From NCBI RefSeq assembly GCF_015221875.1, contig NZ_JACYGY010000001.1, positions 3,636,501-3,700,500 on the forward strand: DNA of 64,000 bases. The letters run 5' to 3'. Shown here in pieces: positions 17,850 to 26,516 of the stretch; position 1 is the first letter of the stretch, and the number at the start of each line of letters is the position of its first letter. Below the pieces are notes generated by a model. That model made no database searches and had not been told where the DNA came from. It saw only the letters and a program-made list of their open reading frames with translations. Origin of the DNA: Dyadobacter subterraneus (GTDB lineage: Bacteria; Bacteroidota; Bacteroidia; Cytophagales; Spirosomataceae). The position numbers and the translations under genes are program-made.

Positions 17850-19547
17850 TTATCTTTCTTTGTTATTACAATTGATTACCAACTGATTATTGATTGGCTG
17901 AATTCTGAAAACATAAGAGTCAGATGAAGCGCCTTTCTTGAACGAGCCGGTTTTGGCTACGATGCTGTAAGCAAAATTATTATTTGAAGTCGCCTGAATC
18001 AGGTTTGCTGATATCATTTTGAATGGCAGCTCAATACCTGGTGCCGATTTAAATTCAAGTGCCCATTTGAAGTTTTTATTTTTTGTATCACAATCTACTT
18101 CAAAACGGTCTTCATAAAATACGATTTGAAATTTTTCACCTGATGGCGCTGTGCAAACAACCTGCAAGACATTGGCAGCTTTTTCGGTGACGACAGGATT
18201 TCCGCAAGGAATTTCAACCGCTTTTCCATCTGCTCCTATTTTCACAATTCTCAAACCTGCCAGATTTGTTTTGGTACTCCATGAATAACCATCCAGTATC
18301 GGAAGTGTTTTATAAATACACTGCGTGGAAGTCCCTGCTTTTCTTAAATAGGTTGATTCAAATTTCTCGTCAAATAAATGTATGTCCCGAAACCGAAACT
18401 TTTCCCCTTGCCACAGCAAATTGGCACGATAAAAACGACTGTCATACCAAACCGTCTTGTTGCCTTCTTCGCGGTAGTCAGCCAGGGAAGTTACAGCCGT
18501 TGCCGGCGTTAAGGGGAATTTATTTTTAAACCATCTTCCCGATTCTGACAAAGTTTCAACATTAATCTTACCTGCATTTTTCAGCGAATCGATGATCGGA
18601 ATCTGCATTTCAAACGCTTTCTTGATATTTGCCCAGGTAAAAGAATTTTCCTGTCCGGCCTGTGTATACCCGAAAGACAAACAAGGCTCCTCAGCCATGG
18701 ATTTCAAAAACCACTCAACCCATTTACGATTTGCCCCACTTCTTGGATAGACCGGTTCGAGGGATTCTACACCTGATGAACCATCTCCTAAACCGCTGTC
18801 GTACTGATAAATAGAATCACTACCCAACATTCTGAAAATAGGAACTCCAATTTGTCCGGCAGTTGTTTGCGCGGGCATGTATGCGTTTAGGCGACTTGGA
18901 TAATAAGCCTGATTCCAGTATCCTCCCCAAAGTGTATAACCATCCGTCCCGATCTGGTCCTTGCAATTACTGGATGCAACAATATGGTACTTGTCATACA
19001 TGTAGGCAAGGGAATGCGAATCGATAAACCATGACCCTACGGCCGTTGGATATTTCCCAAAGATCGATTTAAATTTTGCCATATAAACATCAACCAGTTT
19101 TTCTCTTTCCTCCGGACTGTATCCGGTTGCGAATCCGACATTGGCATGCCAGTCCCACGAATATCTTCCTCGCCATTTTAATCCCGCTGCTTCCACATGT
19201 GGCTGCGTAATTTCCCACCAGGCTCCAACTTCCGAATCCGCTCCGATTTCTTCTTTTAACATTTTTTGATAGCGGGGATTGATCAGCGCGTCATACTGTA
19301 TAAGCCAGGTTCCCGGCAATTTGTATTTTGCCAAAAGCTGCATTTCTAAATGTGTCGTTTCAAGAAGAACGGTTTCCGTGATCGCTTCGTCCCGGGGTTC
19401 GGATTGTCTGATAAAGTTGACAATATTTAATATGCGTGGGGCGGAATTGGCTTTTTCCTTTTTCTTGTCATCAAAATTCTTGCTGAATACAGGAGCGGTA
19501 AAAGCTATCAGCAACGGTAAAAAAAGGAATTTAATATTTAATCGCAT
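17850..19547 (-). CDS. secreted protein with predicted barrel fold, possibly deacetylase/glycosidase-like
   Basis: No family name is certain. From the ATG at 19547 the protein has 565 residues and a good signal peptide (MRLNIKFLFLPLLIAFTAPVFS); the longer frame needs a TTG at 19571. The first ~340 residues ('LNIVNFIRQSEPRDE', 'LLAKYKLPGTWLIQYDAL', 'DSEVGAWWEITQPHVE', 'WHANVGFATGYSPEEREK', 'AVGSWFIDSHSLAYM', 'CLSFGYTQAGQENS') resemble the NodB-like/GH38-type beta-alpha barrel, where acidic and His residues bind metal. The remaining ~200 residues look like beta-sandwich. It is the last gene after the DUF1501 and cytochrome/DUF1553 genes, separated by a 23-bp inverted repeat. Confidence 0.65.
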   Translation of the reverse strand: MRLNIKFLFLPLLIAFTAPVFSKNFDDKKKEKANSAPRILNIVNFIRQSEPRDEAITETVLLETTHLEMQLLAKYKLPGTWLIQYDALINPRYQKMLKEEIGADSEVGAWWEITQPHVEAAGLKWRGRYSWDWHANVGFATGYSPEEREKLVDVYMAKFKSIFGKYPTAVGSWFIDSHSLAYMYDKYHIVASSNCKDQIGTDGYTLWGGYWNQAYYPSRLNAYMPAQTTAGQIGVPIFRMLGSDSIYQYDSGLGDGSSGVESLEPVYPRSGANRKWVEWFLKSMAEEPCLSFGYTQAGQENSFTWANIKKAFEMQIPIIDSLKNAGKINVETLSESGRWFKNKFPLTPATAVTSLADYREEGNKTVWYDSRFYRANLLWQGEKFRFRDIHLFDEKFESTYLRKAGTSTQCIYKTLPILDGYSWSTKTNLAGLRIVKIGADGKAVEIPCGNPVVTEKAANVLQVVCTAPSGEKFQIVFYEDRFEVDCDTKNKNFKWALEFKSAPGIELPFKMISANLIQATSNNNFAYSIVAKTGSFKKGASSDSYVFRIQPINNQLVINCNNKER

Positions 19548-19594
19548 GGTCAAGATTGACAGATTTTTCAAAATTCAAATAACACAACTGGTAT

Positions 19595-19660
19595 AATTCA
19601 AAAGCGTAGATTATTTTCAAACACAAAGCTGCATTTCAAAATAATCTACGCTTTTGAATT
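19595..19660. repeat. perfect 23-bp inverted repeat
   Basis: Arms 19595-19617 and 19638-19660 are exact reverse complements, with a 20-base spacer. The element sits between the DUF1501 stop (19701) and the next start (19547) with no U-run on the minus strand. It may be a long hairpin terminator, an mRNA-stability element or a remnant of a miniature mobile element. Confidence 0.8.
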
Positions 19661-19700
19661 CTGTCTTAAATATAATTTTAAAGACAATTCCAATTAAATT

Positions 19701-21122
19701 CTAGGTTAGAAGTTCCATGACAGCCTTACCTTTTCCATCTGGTGTTGTATAAAACGGGCGTTTTTCAACTTCATATTGCGTGTCTTCTGCGATACCCAAA
19801 GCGTGATAAATAGTTTGGTGAACGGCATCAATTTTAATAGGATTTTCTATGGTTTTACAAGGCCGCTCATCTGCTGTTTTACCATAAACAAAGCCTTTTT
19901 TAATTCCTCCGCCAAACATTAACATGGAACCTGCATCTGTAAAATGACGATGCATTCCGTAAAATTTCATGTCCGATAAAATATCCGGCTGTGGTACCTG
20001 CTCCTGTACTTTCAAATCCGGACTGCCCTCCACCATCATATCCCGACTGAATTCACTGGCCAAAACCACCATTGTTCTGTCAAGCAATCCCTGTTTGTCC
20101 AGATCTTTGATTAATTGGGCAATCGGACCATCGATTTGTTTTTTCATGTCAGCAAGCCGGGTGTTACCATTTTCATGTGTATCCCATCCTTTAAATGGCT
20201 CATATTCAGTAGTAACACTGATAAACCTGGCTCCTTGTTCAGTCAATCTTCTTGCAAGCAGACAACCCAAACCAAATTTACCGGTGTTGTAAATATTATA
20301 ACTTTCCTTCGGCTCAGTACTCAGGTCAAATGCTTTGGATTCCGGCGAATTCAACAAAGCATAAGCTTGCTCCATGGAACGTTTCAATGATTCTCGCTGA
20401 TAATCGCTGCCAAACTCTCCCACCGGACTGTTATTAATCAGTTCATTATAAAGCTGGTTTCTTCTTTCAAAACGTTTTGCATCCATACCAACCGGCGGAC
20501 GCACACTGTCCAATCCCTGACTTGGATCCGGAATAAAAAAGGGCCCAAATTCATTTCCAAGAAACCCTGCGGTATGGAATGCTTTCAGTTCCTCTCCTTC
20601 TCCCAAAGTAAAACGCTGTCCGATGTCTATAAAAGCCGGAATTACCGGATTTTTAGGACCCAATTCTTTTGCAATCCATGAACCCAAATGTGGTGCTGCA
20701 ACCGTCTGAGGCGGTTCATAACAGGTATGCCAGTGATATTGATGACGTGAATGAAGGATATGACCCATATCTGCGGCGGTGTAGGAACGGATCAAAGTTC
20801 CTTTGTCCATTACTTTTCCAATCGATTGCAGACCTTCCGAAAAATGAATCCCATCCAGGACAGTCGGCATTGATTTAAAAGTACTTAGTACCCGGTTGCC
20901 TTCCATACCTGTTTTGTAAGGCGTGTAAAGTTTGGGGTCAAAAGTTTCGGTATGCGCCATGCCGCCAGCCATCCATAATAGAATAACGGTGTCGGCGGTG
21001 GATTTTGCTCCGGGTTTACAGCCTGTCAAAACGTTTGCTAACGGCGAACCTGCGGCCAGAGCGGCCAAAGTCGCAGCGCTGGTTCTTTGCAGGAATTCTC
21101 TTCTGTTCCAGGTGGATTTCAT
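19701..21122 (-). CDS. DUF1501-family protein, Tat-exported
   Basis: Protein of 473 residues in the DUF1501 (alkaline phosphatase/sulfatase-like fold) family. A twin-arginine signal is visible ('WNRREFLQRTSAATLAALAAGSPLA'), followed by 'TVILLWMAGGMAHTETFDPKLY', 'IRSYTAADMGHILHSRHQYHW' and 'GWDTHENGNTRLADMK', the usual conserved stretches, with candidate metal-binding His/Asp residues. In Planctomycetes and Bacteroidota these genes are nearly always paired with a DUF1549/DUF1553 cytochrome protein, as here (106 bases upstream, same strand). The biochemical function of the pair is unproven; exported carbohydrate or sulfate-ester processing is only a suggestion. Confidence 0.9.
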   Translation of the reverse strand: MKSTWNRREFLQRTSAATLAALAAGSPLANVLTGCKPGAKSTADTVILLWMAGGMAHTETFDPKLYTPYKTGMEGNRVLSTFKSMPTVLDGIHFSEGLQSIGKVMDKGTLIRSYTAADMGHILHSRHQYHWHTCYEPPQTVAAPHLGSWIAKELGPKNPVIPAFIDIGQRFTLGEGEELKAFHTAGFLGNEFGPFFIPDPSQGLDSVRPPVGMDAKRFERRNQLYNELINNSPVGEFGSDYQRESLKRSMEQAYALLNSPESKAFDLSTEPKESYNIYNTGKFGLGCLLARRLTEQGARFISVTTEYEPFKGWDTHENGNTRLADMKKQIDGPIAQLIKDLDKQGLLDRTMVVLASEFSRDMMVEGSPDLKVQEQVPQPDILSDMKFYGMHRHFTDAGSMLMFGGGIKKGFVYGKTADERPCKTIENPIKIDAVHQTIYHALGIAEDTQYEVEKRPFYTTPDGKGKAVMELLT

Positions 21123-21227
21123 TTTTAGGTCTTAACTTTTAGCGTTTAGGATTTAGCTTGACGCACCTTTATTATTAACGATATTTTATATTGAAACCCT
21201 ATATCATTTATGACAAGTATTAATATA

Positions 21228-23663
21228 TCAATAAATTAACTGAAATTCCGGCACTAGTGCCAGCGCCCAGACAAGATCCTGAATCCCTTCTTCACTTGGT
21301 TTAGGCCCAAGGATTTTCCGGGCGGCTGTCAATTCTTTTGGCACAGGATTTCTTCCCAGCGCGCGTTTATAAAGCGCTGTTACCAAAGTATCGGTAGTCG
21401 GATATTTTACAATCCATTCCTTTGCCCCGGTTTTCAAAGTCTGGGTAAATTTATTTCCATTAGTAAGTTCCAGCGCTTGCAGCAAATTGGCCTGGGAAGT
21501 ACGACTTGTACTGACCGTTTCCCGATTTGGTCTGCCCAAAGAAGTAAGAAAAGGATCATTTTTAACCAAAGCGGCACGCGCAAATGGAATTTTTGTTTTT
21601 ATTTTTTCAGGTAAAAGATTAAAAACAATGGCCGAATCTGCATACATCGGTTTAAAAGAAGTGCTGATCGCATCGGAGAATTGTTCCGCAGTCAATCTTC
21701 TTCTTACCATACCTGTGAATTTAAAAGAGTTCGCCATGATATCGCCCGGCTCTTTAACAGATGACGACGGAAGCTGATACGTTTTTGAAGTAACAATGGC
21801 GAAAATCAGTTTCTTCATATCGTATCCGTTTTTCTCAAAATCGGAAGCAAGCCAGTCGAGAAGATCTTCGCTCCATGGCATATTATCCATCATATCAACG
21901 GGTTCGACAATTCCACGCCCCAGAAGCTGCGCCCAGATCCGGTTCACAACCGTCCTGTAAAGCCGGCCATCTTTTGGTTGGACGAGATAATCAGCAAGTT
22001 GGCGCAAACGTTTTTCAGTGCTGGCATTCACCGTAATTTCACCAAGTTCAGGATACAGGATTTTAGTACCGGCAATTTTTCCGATTGGTTTGTCGCAACG
22101 GTTTATTTCCAGTAATGTATCCGCAAAAATATTGGCAAAAGCATAGGAATCAGCCAATTTCCAGTCACTGATAAAACTATCATGACAGGATGCACATTTC
22201 AAATTTAACCCCAGCAAAACCTGGGAAACATTTTGTGCAGCCTGCATTTCAGTACGTTGACTTGAATTAATTGTTCCGCGCCACTTTATTCCTTTTATAA
22301 AACCTTCTGAACCTTTAACCGGACTTATCAATTCCTTTACGAACCAGTTGTAAGGCTTGTTTACTTCCAAAGATGTATATAGCCATTTGGTGATATCAAA
22401 ACGCCCGCCTGTGATATAACCCGTTCCGGTATAGTCATTTCTAAGCGCATCATTCCAGAATGAAAGCCAATGTTGGGCGTAATCATCATTTCTGTTCAAT
22501 AATTCTTTGGCTAGTGCAGCTATTTTTTCAGGATTTTTATCCGCTACAAAAGCTTCCACTTTTTCTGGCGGCGGAAGTAATCCGATTATATCCAGATACA
22601 CACGACGGATATAAACCCGGTCATCAACCACTGGTTTCCATTCAATTTTATTTTTTTGAAAATATACATTGACAAACCTGTCAATAGGCTGGACGATATC
22701 TCCGCTTGCTGCCGGAAGAGCAGGCAAACGTGGTTCCAAAGCGGCAACACGGTAAATACTCTTTTCTTTACCGTCAGGCCAGAGCGCACCTTTTTCTATC
22801 CAGAATTTGAGTACCGTCACTTCCTTTTCTGTCAATCTTTTTCCTTTTGTCGGCATCGCGTCCTTATCTCCCGCCGGCAGTGATATTCTTCTAATCAGCT
22901 CACTTTTGTCGGGATGATTTGGGATTACAACAACGCCGCCTTCACCGCCTTTCATAATTCCATCCTTGCTGTCCAGCCTTAAATCACCTTTCATTTTTTG
23001 CTCTCCGTGGCAGCTGTAACAGTTGTGTGCCAGAATTGTTCTGACTTCAACATTCAGCTCCTGGATCTGCTGTGGATTTAAGGCACCATTATTTGTCAAA
23101 ACAAAATCAGCTTCCTCAGCGTCAGGCTTTTGGGGTTTTGCAAATGGAAGAACACTGGATAAATAATCGTCTCCATGTGTCAGCATGGCTCCGTAATGTC
23201 CGGCAAATGAAACTCCAAAAACAGTCAGGAATAAAAATGAACGGAAGGCAGCAATTTTATTATACCGGATTAAAAATGCAGTTACCAACGAAAGTACCAT
23301 TGTGGCAATACCCGACCACCGGTGAATTTCAAGACTCTCTCCGCCATATTCTCCTTCACTTGCCAAAAGCCAGCCAAAACCTACTGCCAGCACAGCACTT
23401 CCTGCACCAACCCAAACCAGAATATTGATAGCATCTTTTAGTTTCCCGCTTTTACCTCGCCAATCTATAATTTCTAAGAGCAGGGCAATGCAGAGTAAAC
23501 CAACCGGAAAATGGACCATGAGCGGGTGAAGCCTCCCCAAGAATTGCCAAAGCCAGAATGTTTCAGTAGTTTGAAGTAACACGGTGAAAATAAGGGTTAT
23601 AAAATCAATCTTCCTAATTAAAATAAAACGATGATTCTTTGGCTTAATTAGCCCGAATTTCAA
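21228..23663 (-). CDS. PSCyt1/DUF1549/DUF1553 membrane cytochrome protein
   Basis: Protein of 811 residues. The N-terminus holds four or five membrane helices of DUF2231 type ('LGRLHPLMVHFPVGLLCIALLLEIIDW', to about 175). Next comes a Planctomycete-type cytochrome c domain with a heme motif CYSCH near residue 215 and 'MPTKGKRLTEKEVTVLKFWIEKGA', then DUF1549 (about 330-520, with CASCH near 490) and DUF1553 (about 555-800; 'RTVVNRIWAQLLGRGIVEPVDMMDN', 'MVRRRLTAEQFSDAI'). It is likely membrane-bound with a periplasmic heme domain that works with the DUF1501 partner. The start is uncertain: only TTG (23663) is in frame before the first helix. A 12-bp palindrome lies upstream. Confidence 0.88.
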   Translation of the reverse strand: MKFGLIKPKNHRFILIRKIDFITLIFTVLLQTTETFWLWQFLGRLHPLMVHFPVGLLCIALLLEIIDWRGKSGKLKDAINILVWVGAGSAVLAVGFGWLLASEGEYGGESLEIHRWSGIATMVLSLVTAFLIRYNKIAAFRSFLFLTVFGVSFAGHYGAMLTHGDDYLSSVLPFAKPQKPDAEEADFVLTNNGALNPQQIQELNVEVRTILAHNCYSCHGEQKMKGDLRLDSKDGIMKGGEGGVVVIPNHPDKSELIRRISLPAGDKDAMPTKGKRLTEKEVTVLKFWIEKGALWPDGKEKSIYRVAALEPRLPALPAASGDIVQPIDRFVNVYFQKNKIEWKPVVDDRVYIRRVYLDIIGLLPPPEKVEAFVADKNPEKIAALAKELLNRNDDYAQHWLSFWNDALRNDYTGTGYITGGRFDITKWLYTSLEVNKPYNWFVKELISPVKGSEGFIKGIKWRGTINSSQRTEMQAAQNVSQVLLGLNLKCASCHDSFISDWKLADSYAFANIFADTLLEINRCDKPIGKIAGTKILYPELGEITVNASTEKRLRQLADYLVQPKDGRLYRTVVNRIWAQLLGRGIVEPVDMMDNMPWSEDLLDWLASDFEKNGYDMKKLIFAIVTSKTYQLPSSSVKEPGDIMANSFKFTGMVRRRLTAEQFSDAISTSFKPMYADSAIVFNLLPEKIKTKIPFARAALVKNDPFLTSLGRPNRETVSTSRTSQANLLQALELTNGNKFTQTLKTGAKEWIVKYPTTDTLVTALYKRALGRNPVPKELTAARKILGPKPSEEGIQDLVWALALVPEFQLIY

Positions 23664-23721
23664 TTTTATTTTCCAATCAAATAAGTCAAAAGAATAAGAT
23701 TTTTACCCAAAAACAGAACTT

Positions 23722-23750
23722 GTTTATTGAATTACCAGAATTCAATAAAC
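23722..23750. promoter_or_regulatory. 12-bp palindrome upstream of the cytochrome/DUF1553 gene
   Basis: Perfect inverted repeat (23722-23733 with 23739-23750), 5-base centre, 59 bases before the TTG at 23663. It is placed as an operator or leader hairpin for the cytochrome-DUF1501 pair; no downstream T-run supports termination. Confidence 0.55.
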
Positions 23751-23816
23751 ACACTTTCAAAATTTTAGAAGATTACGAACCGGAATATCGGTAAGAATTA
23801 ATTTGAATTGACAATA

Positions 23817-23851
23817 AAAAGGTACCAGCAAAATAATTACAAGTACCTTTT
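23817..23851 (-). terminator. terminator of the minus-strand SDR gene
   Basis: A 9-bp stem (23817-23825 with 23843-23851) lies 43 bases after the SDR stop, with a run of U on the minus-strand transcript. Confidence 0.65.
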
Positions 23852-23893
23852 ATGAAGTTTTCCAAAAGTGTTAAGACTAAAAGATTCTAGTTA

Positions 23894-24640
23894 TCAGGCG
23901 TTAAAACCACTGTTGATCTGCTCGAATAAAGTCTCACGTTTTGCACGTAATCCAGCCGATTGGCCAACTGCTGCTTCAAGTTCATCATTTTTCAAAGCTA
24001 ACATTGCGCCTTCGATAAATTCTGAAACCGGAATTCCTCCATGCGACTGGGTTTTATCTTCACGTCGGTCATGCCCAAGTTCTGTATCTACGGATGGTGG
24101 CGCAATTTCAAAAACTTTTATTCCAGTATCTTTTAGTTGAAAACGAAGAGATAATGTTAAGGAATGCATGGCAGCTTTTGTAGCGCAATAAATCGCCATA
24201 GCTGCAATAGGTACAAAGGCTAGTCCGGAAGTGATATTAATTATTGATGCATTTTCTTTGCCTTTCAGATGGGTTACAAACAAAGAGGTTAAATGCACAG
24301 GAGCGGTAAAATTTGTTTCGATTTCTGTCCCAACCCGGTTGAGATCAATTTCACTTGTCAAATCTGTAATTAACTGTACACCAGCATTATTGATCAAAAT
24401 ATTTGTATCAGGATGGCTATTTAATATCCAATCAGCCAATTCAATTCTTTGCGCCGCATCTGAAACATCAGATAACCGGACAATGATTTCCGGTAAACGA
24501 TTTTTGATTTCTTTCAATTTTTCTTCCCTGCGGCCGGTGATGATGACTTTATTGCCTTCTTTTAGAAATTCCTCAGCAAAAGCGAGGCCTATGCCTGATG
24601 TACCTCCTGTGATTAAGATTGTGTTTCCCGTTAATTTCAT
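23894..24640 (-). CDS. short-chain dehydrogenase, DltE-like
   Basis: Classical SDR oxidoreductase of 248 residues. The cofactor motif is TGGTSGIG (residues 11-18). The 'ILINNAGVQ' segment and the catalytic set Ser (INITSG, about 137) and YCATK (Tyr about 150, Lys about 154) are complete, so it is probably active with NAD(P)H. The sequence is closest in style to DltE/oxidoreductase-type SDRs ('GGIPVSEFIEGAM' near the C-terminus) common in Bacteroidota. It is a single gene with its own terminator; the substrate is unknown. Confidence 0.9.
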   Translation of the reverse strand: MKLTGNTILITGGTSGIGLAFAEEFLKEGNKVIITGRREEKLKEIKNRLPEIIVRLSDVSDAAQRIELADWILNSHPDTNILINNAGVQLITDLTSEIDLNRVGTEIETNFTAPVHLTSLFVTHLKGKENASIINITSGLAFVPIAAMAIYCATKAAMHSLTLSLRFQLKDTGIKVFEIAPPSVDTELGHDRREDKTQSHGGIPVSEFIEGAMLALKNDELEAAVGQSAGLRAKRETLFEQINSGFNA

Positions 24641-24848
24641 GATTCTCTTTGATTATTATCTAAATATTTTTTTGATGAAATGAAGAATACCGTCACTCTA
24701 AAATATTAATGCCCGGCCATACAAAGTTGTCACGAAATCGACTCCTGGTATTTGCAAAATTCAATCCTGGAATTACGAATTTCAATCTATAATTATAGAA
24801 TTTTTTCTGACATGAAATGACGACTCTTCGGTTCGCTTTTTAATGAAC

Positions 24849-25577
24849 CTAATACGTGAGCTTTGGAAGAATCAAGTCATGATACAGAAGAATTTTCCAA
24901 TGATTACTTTTCGCCTGCCGCTCCCAAAGTTGCCTCAACTCCCTGGCTTTTCTGCCGTCATAATCAGTTTTATAGGCTATAGGGAAATCAAGGTAATGTG
25001 CCTGAGGCAGATTGTCTCCTCCATAAAAGATCGTTTCATCCATTTCTGAAATCCAGAATGCCTGGTGGTAAGGCGTATGGCCTCCAACTACCTCAAACGA
25101 TATTTCGGGATTGATATAACCCTGTAATTCAGTCATGATTTGCAGGTTCGGCATTACAGATAATTGGAAAAGCAAATTGTAATTGTAAGATGGATTACCT
25201 CTTTGCATCAGCGAATATTCTAATTCCTGTCTGTTTACGTAAACACTTGCGTTTGGAAAATGTTGTACAAATAAACCGTCCTGGAAATAGCCCAGACCTT
25301 CAACATGATCTTTATGAAGGTGAGATAATAATATTTTCGTTATCTGATTTGCTTCTATACCGTGTTGTTTTAAAAGAGAAGTAATCATGAAACTGCCTTG
25401 TTTCCGGATTCCAAGACCACAATCCAAAAGTACAACGTCATTTTTCAACTTGATCAAAAACGGACGGACCGCCATTCGTATCGATTCTGGAACAGGTTTA
25501 TTTACCTCCGTTAATATTGTCAAGTTCTTTTCTTTATCAACGTTGTATATTCCTTCCTCAATGGGAAATATTTCCAT
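24849..25577 (-). CDS. metallo-beta-lactamase-fold hydrolase
   Basis: Cytoplasmic MBL-fold protein of 242 residues with the full metal-binding pattern: 'LLSHLHKDHVEGLG' (HxHxDH, about 84-90), 'VVGGHTPYHQAFW' (about 160), 'IFYGGDNLPQAH' (Asp about 185) and a late His in 'LLYHDLIL'. This matches MBL hydrolases that act on esters, lactones or thioesters. An acyl-homoserine lactonase role is possible but not shown. The gene is preceded by a near-perfect palindrome that could be an operator. No neighbour gives a substrate clue. Confidence 0.88.
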   Translation of the reverse strand: MEIFPIEEGIYNVDKEKNLTILTEVNKPVPESIRMAVRPFLIKLKNDVVLLDCGLGIRKQGSFMITSLLKQHGIEANQITKILLSHLHKDHVEGLGYFQDGLFVQHFPNASVYVNRQELEYSLMQRGNPSYNYNLLFQLSVMPNLQIMTELQGYINPEISFEVVGGHTPYHQAFWISEMDETIFYGGDNLPQAHYLDFPIAYKTDYDGRKARELRQLWERQAKSNHWKILLYHDLILPKLTY

Positions 25578-25643
25578 GTATCGTCTAAAATTTAATACTG
25601 TCAGGTCTTACGGTAAAAAACCTCAATCAGGTTTGTAAGAGAC

Positions 25644-25662
25644 CTTGATAATAATTATCAAG
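25644..25662. promoter_or_regulatory. operator-like palindrome before the MBL hydrolase gene
   Basis: CTTGATAATAATTATCAAG is a perfect 9+1+9 palindrome, extended outward by AGAC/GTCT with one bulge. It lies 66 bases upstream of the ATG at 25577 and is the kind of site bound by MarR/TetR/HxlR dimers. Confidence 0.6.
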
Positions 25663-25886
25663 TCTGCTTTTACCCATAAATTTACACAGCCTTATGCTAA
25701 CAGAAAATGTAATCTATAAATCAGGTTTTTTACGGATTGTCAGAGCTGAGAATAATACCTTGGATAAATGCAACGAAGAAAAACTTTAAGTATAAGAACG
25801 TAGTTATAAAACTGGTAATTCCTGTCAAATAATTGATTAGCACAAGCCTGACATTTCGGAATTAATATGAATGTCTTATAATTCTT

Positions 25887-26012
25887 ATGAAAATATCATT
25901 AATAAAAATATCTCCAATTCCGGCTGTTCTTTTATCCATTCTAAGTGTCCAGGGAGGAGCGGCGATTGCCAAAGGACTATTTCCGCTCTTGGGGCAAGTG
26001 GTACGGATATAG
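25887..26012 (+). pseudogene. EamA/RhtA-type transporter remnant
   Basis: The ATG at 25887 opens 41 codons ending in a TAG at 26010. They encode the N-terminal helix of an RhtA-like EamA exporter ('SPIPAVLLSILSVQGGAAIAK' then 'LFPLLGQ'), the region usually followed by a GTTALR-type segment. About 250 residues are missing and the sequence runs directly into the 3' end of the DUF3253 gene, so the gene was truncated by deletion. The match is short but specific to this family. Confidence 0.65.
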
Positions 26013-26019
26013 TCTAGTT

Positions 26020-26265
26020 TCAGACAATTTTAATGCGGACCGGCCCCTTGAAATGCTTAACATCAACAGGCTCTCCCTTTTGGGTTATCACTACGCTACC
26101 TTTGTTATGCAAATCAATCGCGACCGCGAGTACATCTTTCATATGCTCACGCCAGTCGTCAGGAAAAAGCATGCGTGCAATTTCAGAGGGGCAGGTACTT
26201 TTCTCTGCGCCACGATGAATGGCAGTAGAAAGGATGGTTGTTTTTATTTTTTCGGAATGCTGCAT
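26020..26265 (-). CDS. DUF3253-family small protein
   Basis: An 81-residue protein that fits DUF3253 end to end: 'ILSTAIHRGAEKSTCPSEIAR', 'PDDWREHMKDVLAVAIDL', 'GSVVITQKGEPVD' and the terminal 'KGPVRIKI'. The family is a winged-helix-like small domain of unknown role. The length is normal and an ATG at 26265 gives the expected N-terminus. Its 3' end abuts the transporter remnant (stop to stop 7 bases). An overlapping plus-strand frame (25945-26313) is only a shadow. Confidence 0.85.
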   Translation of the reverse strand: MQHSEKIKTTILSTAIHRGAEKSTCPSEIARMLFPDDWREHMKDVLAVAIDLHNKGSVVITQKGEPVDVKHFKGPVRIKIV

Positions 26266-26297
26266 GCTACGCTAAAAAGGTTGTCGATAATACTACA

Positions 26298-26489
26298 TCA
26301 AAGATTCAGATAATTGCTAAACCAGATGCTGGAATCTTGCCATTCTCCATTTTTTTCAAAATAATCTTCGATGTCTGACCTGCCGCAGAATCTGTTGGCC
26401 AAGCTGTTCGAGTTCTCCACTATAATTCTTAAAAAAATCGCCGTTTTCTTATACGCACGAACCATTGTCAAAAAAGAAAACAATCGCAT
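26298..26489 (-). CDS. hypothetical short ORF
   Basis: I do not recognise this 63-codon frame. It starts with an ATG (or an in-frame ATG eight codons later) and ends 32 bases before the DUF3253 gene on the same strand, so it could be a small cotranscribed gene. The N-terminal half is hydrophobic and basic, the C-terminal half acidic and aromatic ('FCGRSDIEDYFEKNGEW'). It may also be a decayed remnant in this deletion-prone stretch. Low confidence. Confidence 0.25.
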   Translation of the reverse strand: MRLFSFLTMVRAYKKTAIFLRIIVENSNSLANRFCGRSDIEDYFEKNGEWQDSSIWFSNYLNL

Positions 26490-26516
26490 GCTACCAATCT
26501 TTTAACTTCAGTCTTT

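Noticed and set aside
25945..26313. 122-codon plus-strand frame over the DUF3253 region
   Set aside because: The minus-strand frame matches DUF3253 over its full length; the plus-strand frame has no family match.
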